Assembly (NCBI GenBank): GCA_963783965.1
Contig: CAWAPQ010000013.1
Location: 124,001 to 188,000, forward strand
Origin: Bog-473 sp963783965
GTDB lineage: Bacteria; Actinomycetota; Acidimicrobiia; Acidimicrobiales; RAAP-2
Direction of reading: 5' to 3'
DNA: 64,000 bases
This document shows, one piece after another, positions 58,031 through 64,000 of this stretch. The notes beneath the pieces were generated by a model, which worked only from the letters and a program-made list of their open reading frames with translations, was not told where the DNA came from and did not search any database. Numbering within the stretch: the stretch's first letter is position 1; each line of letters opens with the position of its first letter. The position numbers and the translations under genes are program-made.

Positions 58031-61000
58031 TCAGCCGGGCCCGTCGACCCGCTGCATCCAGACCCGCACCGGCTCGGTCAGCAGTTCGTCGTCGAGGTCC
58101 AGCACCGTCCCCTCTCCTTCGCCGGGGCCGCTGACGATCGCAACCGCCAGCACCTCACGGGCGATGAAATCGAAGAACTCGGCGATGGGCTCGAGGCCCA
58201 CCACGTGGACGCGGATGCGATCGGAGACCTCGAGGCCACTGGCCTTGCGCAGGTCCTGGAGCAGCCGCACCACGTCGCGCGAGAGCCCGCGCTTGCGCAG
58301 GCCCTCGTCGAGGTTGAGGTCCAGTGCCACGACCTCGCCGCCCTCGCGCGAGACGGCGAAGCCCTGCTGAGCGCGGACCCGTAGCACCACGTCCTCGGCC
58401 GACAGCTCGACCGGCTCGCCGCCCAGAACGACCGTCACGGAGCGGCCCTCCTCAAGCGCGGCCGCCGCGGCAGAGGTGTCGAGCGCAGCCAGCGCGGGTT
58501 CGACCTCCCGCACCAGGTCCTTCAGGCGGGCACCCAGGGTCTTGAAGTTCGGCTTGAGCTCGAACTGAATGACCTCGCTCAGTTCGTCCGCGGTGTCGAC
58601 CTCGTCGACGTTGAGCTCGTCCGCCACGATGTCGCGCAGAATTTCGGGCGAGCCGGCAGGGAGGAACACCAGCGCCCGCGTCAGCGGCTGGCGCACCTTG
58701 ACCGAGGCCTCGCTGCGGGCCGCCCGCCCCAACGACGTCAGCCGTCGGGCCAGCGCCATCTGGGCTTCGAGGTCCGGATCGATGATCGCGGTGTCCGCCA
58801 CGGGCCAGTCCTCCAGGTGCACGGACTCGTCCTCGGCAGCGCCGGCCAGGTGGCGCCACATGGAGTCGGACACGAACGGGCACAGCGGCGCCAGCAACAC
58901 CGACAGTGTGGTCAAGGTCGTGTGCAGCGTCGCCTGCGCCGCCAGGGTGTCGCCGGCGGGCGCGTCGGGGTCCGTGCGCCAGAAGCGGCGGCGGCTGCGG
59001 CGGACGTACCAGTTGGAGAGGTCGTCGACGAGGTCGGCCAGGGCGGTCGCCGCCGCCAACGGCTCGTACGACGACAACGCCTCGGTCACGGCGGAGGTCG
59101 TGCTGGCCAGCCGGGACAGGATCCAGCCGTCCAGCGGACCCCGGTCGGACTCGGCGGGGATACCCGGATCGGCGGGGTCGAACTCGTTCAGCGACGCATA
59201 CGTCGTGAAGAAGCTGAAGGTGTTCCACAGCGTGAGCAGCATGTCCCGCATCGCCGTGTCGATGGCGCCCAGCGTCGCCCGGGTCGGGGTCCAGGGCGAG
59301 CCCTGCGAGAACATCCACCAGCGCATGGCGTCGGCGCCCCGCGTGTCGAGGATCGACCAGGGGTCGATGATGTTGCCGAGCGACTTGGACATCTTTCGGC
59401 CGTCGGCATCCACAATGTGCCCGAGGCACACCACGTGGCGGTAGGGGCTCTCCCCGAAGACCAGTGTGTTGATGGCGAGGAGCGAGTAGAACCACCCCCG
59501 CGTCTGGTCGATCGCCTCGGAAATGAAGTCGGCCGGGAACGTGAAGGACTCGGCCGAGCCCGGCACGTGGGGATAGCCGACCTGGGCGGCCGGCATGGAG
59601 CCCGAATCGAACCAGGCGTCGATCACCGGCTCCACCCGGCGGCAGACCGCCAACTCGTCGACCTCGTCGACCGCGCCCACATCGGAGGCGCAGGTCCCGC
59701 AGGCGAACGTCACCTCGTCAATGGTCGGCCGGTGCGGGTCGATCCCCGTCACGTCGCGCCCGCACAGGTCCGAAAGCTCCGTCAGCGAGCCGACGCAGCG
59801 CACGTGCCCGCGGCCGCAGCGCCAGATCGGCAGCGGCGTCCCCCAGTAGCGGTCACGCGACAGCGCCCAGTCGACGTTGTTCTCGAGCCACTCGCCGAAG
59901 CGCCCGTCGCGGATGTAGGCGGGGTGCCAGTCCACCGTGTGGTTGGCCGCCAGCAGGTCGTCCTTGCGGGTCGACGTCGCGATGTACCAGCTCGGCTTGC
60001 CCCAGTAGATGAGCGGCGTGCGGCAGCGCCAGCAGTGCGGGTAGGAGTGCACGTAGGGGAAGCGGCGCAGCAACAGCCCCGCCGCCTGGAGCCGGTCGTT
60101 GATGTCGTGGTTCGCCTCGCGGACGTCCCGCCCGGCCAGCCACGGCACCGCGTCGGTGAAGCGCCCGTCCGGACCCACCGGGTTCAACGAGGGCAGGCCG
60201 TTCTCGCGGCCGATCTGGCGGTCGATCTCGCCGAAGGCCGGCGCCAGGTGGACGAGGCCGGTCCCCTCCTCGGTCGTCACGTACGAGGCCGGGACCACGC
60301 GCCACCCGTCGGCGCCGTGGGGCGGGTCCAGGTCGTCGAACGGTCGCTCGTAGCGCAGCCCGACCAGTGCGGAACCGGGCACCCGGGCCGTGATCCGGGC
60401 CGACGCCCCCTCCCCCATGACGGCATCGACCAGCGCCTCGGCCACGACGAGACCGTCCACGACGGCGTAGACCAACTCGGGGTTCACCGCCACGCCCGTG
60501 TTCGACAGCAGCGTCCACGGCGTGGTCGTCCAAACGCCCAGCCATTCGGCCCCGGTACTCGGCCCCACCGCCGCCGCCACGGCGCCATCGGGGTCGACGA
60601 GGCGCAGGCGCACGTAGGCCGACTCGTCCTCCTCGTCGCGGTAGACGTCGGGCTGGCCCAGCTCGTGGCTCGAGAGCGCCGTCCCGCAGCGGGGGCAGTA
60701 GGGCACGACCTTCAGGTCCTCGTAGAGCAAGCCCTGGTCGAAGAGCTGCTGCAGGTGCCACCAGACCGACTCGATGTACGTCGGGTCCAACGTCCAGTAG
60801 GCCGCGTCCATGTCGACCCAGTAGCCGATGCGGGTCGTCAGGCGGGCGAACTCGTCCACGTAGGAGTAGACGGACTCACGGCACAGCCGGGTGAACTCGG
60901 CGATGCCGACCTGCGACTCGATCTGCTCCTTGCCCGTGATGCCGAGCTTCTTCTCCACCTCGACCTCGACCGGCAGCCCGTGGGTGTCCCAGCCGGCCCG

Positions 61001-61243
61001 CCGGGCCACGTAGGCCCCGTCCATGGTGCGGAAGCGGCAGAAGAGGTCCTTGTAGACGCGGGCCCAGACGTGGTGCAGGCCGGGCATGCCGTTGGCCGTC
61101 GGCGGGCCCTCGTAGAAGACCCACGGCTCGGCGTCCTTGCGCTGCTCGATGGAGCGCTCGAAGACGCGCTGGGCCGACCAGCGGGCCAGTTCGGCCTGCT
61201 CGAGGGCGACGAAGTCGATGTCTGGGGGGACGGGTGTGAACAC
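58031..61243 (-). CDS. ileS: isoleucyl-tRNA synthetase, eukaryotic-like type
   Basis: IleS charges isoleucine to tRNA. The 1070-residue protein has GPPTANGMPGLHH (the ATP motif, HIGH variant), the CP1 editing domain with VWTTTPWTLLSNTGVAV, the KMSKS loop (GRKMSKSLGNIIDPW) and a C-terminal anticodon domain. The features fit the IleRS2 form seen in actinobacteria, which is often insensitive to mupirocin. I chose the GTG at 61243, as longer starts reach into the divergent GNAT gene. There is no room for a T-box upstream. Confidence 0.95.
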   Translation of the reverse strand: MFTPVPPDIDFVALEQAELARWSAQRVFERSIEQRKDAEPWVFYEGPPTANGMPGLHHVWARVYKDLFCRFRTMDGAYVARRAGWDTHGLPVEVEVEKKLGITGKEQIESQVGIAEFTRLCRESVYSYVDEFARLTTRIGYWVDMDAAYWTLDPTYIESVWWHLQQLFDQGLLYEDLKVVPYCPRCGTALSSHELGQPDVYRDEEDESAYVRLRLVDPDGAVAAAVGPSTGAEWLGVWTTTPWTLLSNTGVAVNPELVYAVVDGLVVAEALVDAVMGEGASARITARVPGSALVGLRYERPFDDLDPPHGADGWRVVPASYVTTEEGTGLVHLAPAFGEIDRQIGRENGLPSLNPVGPDGRFTDAVPWLAGRDVREANHDINDRLQAAGLLLRRFPYVHSYPHCWRCRTPLIYWGKPSWYIATSTRKDDLLAANHTVDWHPAYIRDGRFGEWLENNVDWALSRDRYWGTPLPIWRCGRGHVRCVGSLTELSDLCGRDVTGIDPHRPTIDEVTFACGTCASDVGAVDEVDELAVCRRVEPVIDAWFDSGSMPAAQVGYPHVPGSAESFTFPADFISEAIDQTRGWFYSLLAINTLVFGESPYRHVVCLGHIVDADGRKMSKSLGNIIDPWSILDTRGADAMRWWMFSQGSPWTPTRATLGAIDTAMRDMLLTLWNTFSFFTTYASLNEFDPADPGIPAESDRGPLDGWILSRLASTTSAVTEALSSYEPLAAATALADLVDDLSNWYVRRSRRRFWRTDPDAPAGDTLAAQATLHTTLTTLSVLLAPLCPFVSDSMWRHLAGAAEDESVHLEDWPVADTAIIDPDLEAQMALARRLTSLGRAARSEASVKVRQPLTRALVFLPAGSPEILRDIVADELNVDEVDTADELSEVIQFELKPNFKTLGARLKDLVREVEPALAALDTSAAAAALEEGRSVTVVLGGEPVELSAEDVVLRVRAQQGFAVSREGGEVVALDLNLDEGLRKRGLSRDVVRLLQDLRKASGLEVSDRIRVHVVGLEPIAEFFDFIAREVLAVAIVSGPGEGEGTVLDLDDELLTEPVRVWMQRVDGPG

Positions 61244-61307
61244 GGAGAAAGGCGGCCTTTGTGCGGCGGGAACAGGCGCCCCGGCCACGTCGGAAAGGAT
61301 AGAGGGT

Positions 61308-61814
61308 ATGGATCGCCCCTCCTCCGCCATTTCCGGTGGCCTCACGCTGGTCGCCGAGCCCTACGACGACGACGGGCCCCGCTGGGTCGTGGCCCGGGCC
61401 GAGGCGGAGATCGTCGTGCGCTACGGCGACCTCGACGGCGACGAGAAGGGTCTCACGGGGGCCATGTTCGACCCACCGAACGGGGTGTTCCTGGTGGCTC
61501 GCCGCGGTGATGCCGCCGGACCGCCGCTCGGCGGGGTCGGGGTGCGCGCCATCCATCCGGGCGTCGGGCAGATCCGCCGGCTCTGGGTCGACCCTTCGTC
61601 ACGGGGTCAGGGCGTCGCCCGGGCCCTCATGCTCGGGGTGGAGGACGGCGCCCGCCGGCTGGGCCTGAGGGACCTGCGCCTCGGCACCGGCGACCAACAG
61701 CCCGAGGCAGTGGCGCTCTACGAGTCCTCCGGCTGGGAGCGCGTCTTCGTCGGCAACGACGGCCGCCCGGTGCCCCCCCGCCACATCTGGTTCAAGAAGC
61801 AGCTCACGCCGTGA
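61308..61814 (+). CDS. GNAT family N-acetyltransferase
   Basis: This 168-residue protein has the GNAT core: RRLWVDPSSRGQGVARALM (acetyl-CoA pyrophosphate loop, RGQGVA), RLGTGDQQPEAVALYESSGWERV and a closing strand. The ATG at 61308 is preceded by AGGATAGAGG. It overlaps the next gene by 4 bp (GTGA). The target is unknown. It is divergent from ileS. Confidence 0.88.
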   Translation: MDRPSSAISGGLTLVAEPYDDDGPRWVVARAEAEIVVRYGDLDGDEKGLTGAMFDPPNGVFLVARRGDAAGPPLGGVGVRAIHPGVGQIRRLWVDPSSRGQGVARALMLGVEDGARRLGLRDLRLGTGDQQPEAVALYESSGWERVFVGNDGRPVPPRHIWFKKQLTP

Positions 61815-62641
61815 CGGCCCGGGGCCGTCCCTTCGAGTTGATCTGCGAGATCGAGCCGGCGACCACGCCGGACCTCACCCGAGTCCGGCACCAGATCGGT
61901 GTGCTGAGTCAGGTGGCCACCACCTTCTTGATCCCCGACAACCACATCGGGCGGGCCACCGTCTCGAGCGTCGCTGTCGCGCACGAGGTGCAGCAGATGG
62001 GCGGGCGCTCCATCGCCTGCCTCAACGCCCGTGACCGCAACCTGCTCGGGTTCCGCCGTGACCTGCTCACGGCGGCGGCCTACGGCGTGGACGAGTTCCT
62101 CTTCGTCTACGGCGACGATCCGCTGGCCGGCGCGCGGACGAGCGAGCTCACCGTGCGGACCATGCTGACCGAGGGGCGTGCCTACGCCGCGACGCTCGAC
62201 GGTGGTCGGGGTGGCGGCGGGGGCAGCCGGGGTCGTGGTGGTGCTCGCCACGCCAGTGGGCCGCCCATGCACTTCGGCGCGGCCACCGGGCTCCGGCCCC
62301 TGCCGGCGTGGAAGCGGTCGGCCGACTTCCTCTTCGTGCAGGTCGGCTTCTCGCTCGAGGACCTGCTGGCCTGGAGGGACACCGTCGAGGTGGACGTGCC
62401 CGTCCACGCCGGCGTCATCGTCATCGCCAGCGCCGGCATGGCCCGCAACCTCACCATCCCGGGGCTGACGGTCCCGCCCGAACTCGTGGCGCGTCTGGAG
62501 AAGGATCGCAACGCCGGCGTCGACGCTGCCTGCGACCTGGTCCTCGGCATCAAGGAGTCAGGGGTCTTCGACGGGGTGCACCTCATTCCCGTGGCGCGCT
62601 ACCGCGAGGTGGCGGCCCGGTTGGAGCGGGATCTCCCTTAG
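61811..62641 (+). CDS. methylenetetrahydrofolate reductase-like protein
   Basis: This 276-residue protein has an MTHFR-like (MetF) barrel: FELICEIEPATTPDL, a central NARDRNLLGFRRDLLTAAAYG, the FLFVYGDDP strand and FLFVQVGFSLEDLLAW. A Gly/Arg-rich insertion (about residues 131-145) is unusual. It lacks parts of canonical MetF, so it may act on another folate or pterin-like compound. It is co-translated with the GNAT gene. Confidence 0.8.
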   Translation: MTARGRPFELICEIEPATTPDLTRVRHQIGVLSQVATTFLIPDNHIGRATVSSVAVAHEVQQMGGRSIACLNARDRNLLGFRRDLLTAAAYGVDEFLFVYGDDPLAGARTSELTVRTMLTEGRAYAATLDGGRGGGGGSRGRGGARHASGPPMHFGAATGLRPLPAWKRSADFLFVQVGFSLEDLLAWRDTVEVDVPVHAGVIVIASAGMARNLTIPGLTVPPELVARLEKDRNAGVDAACDLVLGIKESGVFDGVHLIPVARYREVAARLERDLP

Positions 62642-63351
62642 GTGCCGGGGGGTTGGCCGAGCGCGTGCTCGAGCGCGTCGATCGACGCGTCGGTGACCTC
62701 GAGCAGCGAGCCGACGGTGAGGTCGGCCAGGCCGAAGGCCGGATGGTGGCCCTCGCCGTGCTCCGGCACGGCGATACACGTCATGGACGCCGCCTTGGCG
62801 GCCAGCACGCCGGCCGGAGCGTCCTCCCACACCAGGCAGCGGCGTGGCGGCGCGCCCAACTTGGACGCCGCGGTGAGGAAGACCGCCGGGTGCGGCTTGC
62901 CGTAGTCCTCGTCCTCGGCCGAGTGCACCAGGTCGAAGCTCTCGCGCAGGCCGAAGTGCGCCAACGCGGCGTCGATCAGGCGGTACTGCGACGACGACGC
63001 CACGGCCAGCGAGAGGCCGCGATCGCGGCACAGGGCGATGGCGTGCGGCGCGCCCGGCTTCAGCACGCCCTTGGTCACGATGAGCTCAATCACGCGGTCG
63101 ACGATGGAAACCGCCACCTCGTCGGGCGTCGGCGTGGCGCCGGGCCACGGATGTAGCGCGTACCAGTGCGCGGTGACCTCGTCCACGAACATGCCCTTGG
63201 TCGAGCGGCAGCCTTCGACGGCGAGGGGGACTCCGAGGCCACCCAGGATGTCGATCTCGGCCTCGTGCCAGAGGATCTCGGAGTCGATGAGAAGCCCGTC
63301 CATGTCGAAGATGGACGCGGCGAACCCCGCCGGGACGGGGTGCGGCGGCAT
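62638..63351 (-). CDS. HAD-superfamily phosphatase (beta-phosphoglucomutase-like)
   Basis: This 237-residue HAD protein has the nucleophile DxD motif in FDMDGLLIDSE, the VASSS motif II, Lys in DYGKPHPAVF and the acidic EDAPAG motif IV. Helical cap residues are in the N-terminal part. It resembles sugar-phosphate phosphatases of the YniC/HxpB group. The ATG overlaps the stop of the upstream peroxidase gene. It is convergent with and overlaps the MTHFR-like gene by 4 bp. Confidence 0.9.
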   Translation of the reverse strand: MPPHPVPAGFAASIFDMDGLLIDSEILWHEAEIDILGGLGVPLAVEGCRSTKGMFVDEVTAHWYALHPWPGATPTPDEVAVSIVDRVIELIVTKGVLKPGAPHAIALCRDRGLSLAVASSSQYRLIDAALAHFGLRESFDLVHSAEDEDYGKPHPAVFLTAASKLGAPPRRCLVWEDAPAGVLAAKAASMTCIAVPEHGEGHHPAFGLADLTVGSLLEVTDASIDALEHALGQPPGT

Positions 63352-63839
63352 CAAGCGGTCAGCTGCGCCTCGATGTCCCCAATGATGGTCGGGTCCTCGG
63401 GCTCCACCTGGGGCCGGTAGCGCGCCACGACGTCACCCTTGGGGGACACGAGGAACTTCTCGAAGTTCCACGTGATGTCGCCGGCGTTGCCCTCGGCGTC
63501 CTCCTTCTGCGTCAGCTCGGCGTAAACCGGGTTGCGGTCGTCGCCGTTCACGTCGATCTTCTCCATGAGGGGGAACGTCACGCCGTAGGTGGCGGAGCAG
63601 AACTCCGCGATCTCCTCGGCGCTGCCCGGCTCCTGACCCAGGAACTGGTTGCACGGGAAGCCGATGACCGAGAAGCCGCGGTCGCCGTACGTCTTCTGCA
63701 GGCGCTCGAGACCCTCGTACTGCGGGGTGAGGCCGCACTTGGAGGCGACGTTGACCACCAGCAGGGTCTCGCCCTTGTAGTCGCCCAGCGTGGCGTCGTC
63801 GCCCTGGAGCGTGTGGATGGGGATGTCGTAGAGAGCCAT
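63351..63839 (-). CDS. glutathione peroxidase family protein
   Basis: This 162-residue peroxidase has catalytic Cys35 (NVASKCGLTPQYEGL), Gln65 (FPCNQFLGQEPG) and Trp124 (ITWNFEKFL). It probably uses thioredoxin or mycoredoxin, not glutathione, in an actinobacterium. The ATG at 63839 has a TAGGGT box 7 nt upstream. Its stop overlaps the start of the HAD phosphatase gene by one base (TGATG). Confidence 0.93.
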   Translation of the reverse strand: MALYDIPIHTLQGDDATLGDYKGETLLVVNVASKCGLTPQYEGLERLQKTYGDRGFSVIGFPCNQFLGQEPGSAEEIAEFCSATYGVTFPLMEKIDVNGDDRNPVYAELTQKEDAEGNAGDITWNFEKFLVSPKGDVVARYRPQVEPEDPTIIGDIEAQLTA

Positions 63840-63846
63840 GGGCGCG

Positions 63847-63890
63847 ACCCTACCGGGCACCGGTGGCGGCGTGCCCGGGCCGCGTAGGGT
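63847..63890. promoter_or_regulatory. divergent leaderless promoters of the peroxidase and MDR genes
   Basis: TAGGGT on the minus strand (63847-63852) is 7 nt before the ATG at 63839; TAGGGT on the plus strand (63885-63890) is 7 nt before the ATG at 63898. The identical hexamer and spacing suggest common control. Confidence 0.55.
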
Positions 63891-63897
63891 GACCCGC

Positions 63898-64000
63898 ATG
63901 CACGCCGTCGTGATCCGGGAGGGCCAGCTGTACTGGGAGGAGCGGGACGATCCCGTCCCGGGCGACACCGAGCTGCTGGTGGCGGTGCGGGCGGCCGGAT
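63898..64000 (+). CDS. MDR family alcohol dehydrogenase/quinone oxidoreductase, N-terminal part
   Basis: Only 34 codons are in the window. They read MHAVVIREGQLYWEERD and PVPGDTELLVAVRAAG, the typical start of zinc-independent or zinc-type MDR oxidoreductases (the catalytic GroES-like domain). The rest lies beyond 64000. The start has a TAGGGT box 7 nt upstream. Confidence 0.7.
   Translation, partial: MHAVVIREGQLYWEERDDPVPGDTELLVAVRAAG

Noticed and set aside
61244..61307. T-box riboswitch before ileS
   Set aside because: Only 64 bp separate ileS from the divergent GNAT gene and no T-box consensus or specifier stem is visible.
58817..61510. 897-codon open frame on the plus strand opposite ileS
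   Set aside because: Antisense shadow: low-complexity His/Arg/Gly-rich translation with no family motif, fully explained by ileS.

Overview
This is a 64 kb window of very GC-rich DNA with dense genes, many GTG starts and many 4-bp stop/start overlaps (ATGA, GTGA). Several families point to Actinobacteria: a PASTA-domain Ser/Thr kinase, a mycothiol-dependent DinB-like enzyme, a DUF222-HNH protein, leader-peptide attenuators in front of leuA and ilvB, and GatCAB. A deep-branching high-GC actinobacterium such as an Acidimicrobiia-like lineage would fit, but no single marker here proves it. I found no rRNA, tRNA, CRISPR array, insertion sequence or prophage, and no gene-free stretch longer than 300 bases.

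Layout. 0-5.2 kb: amino-acid biosynthesis (5' part of leuA with its attenuator, serA, a class I aminotransferase, divergent serC). 5.3-13.8 kb: an ABC-2 type exporter, an SDR enzyme, an ArsR/SRPBCC pair, DUF2277, a secreted GH5 glycosidase, a VOC protein, and a ribbon-helix-helix/DUF4097 pair with a striking triple operator. 13.8-21.4 kb: ilvC-ilvN-ilvB behind a branched-chain leader peptide, a mycothiol-enzyme/cyclase pair, and ilvD. 21.4-26.4 kb: an MMPL exporter divergent from a TetR regulator, a methyltransferase and a DUF222-HNH protein. 26.4-39.5 kb: core information genes (hydrolase-gatC-gatA-gatB, PASTA kinase with a HIT-like protein, ligA, mnmA, cysteine desulfurase) plus an MFS exporter. 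39.5-48.8 kb: catabolic genes (aldehyde dehydrogenase, a frameshifted acyl-CoA ligase, a Sir2 deacylase, a class I glutamine amidotransferase, a glutamine-synthetase-like ligase, an FGGY kinase). 48.8-55.4 kb: a YceI/MarR divergent pair, then accessory and orphan genes with visibly lower GC near 53-55.4 kb. 55.5-64 kb: an SDR-SDR-VOC operon, a eukaryotic-type ileS, a GNAT/MTHFR-like pair, a HAD phosphatase, a glutathione peroxidase and the start of an MDR oxidoreductase.

How the genes work together. leuA, ilvB, ilvN, ilvC and ilvD cover most of the valine/isoleucine/leucine route, and two of the transcription units carry a translated leader followed by a hairpin and a rho-independent terminator, so amino-acid supply probably controls both. 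MnmA and the cysteine desulfurase next to it form a natural pair for tRNA 2-thiolation. GatCAB supplies Gln-tRNA or Asn-tRNA.

The clearest regulatory theme is leaderless or near-leaderless transcription: about sixteen genes have a TANNNT-like -10 box whose last base lies 6 to 9 nt before the start codon. The most interesting local systems are the RHH/DUF4097 pair (three 8-bp palindromes at an exact 11-bp period covering a near-consensus promoter), the yceI/marR intergenic region (a perfect 12-bp inverted repeat in which each arm holds the -10 box of one divergent gene), and an inverted repeat lying over the promoter of the MFS exporter. All functions are read from sequence by eye; no database search was possible.
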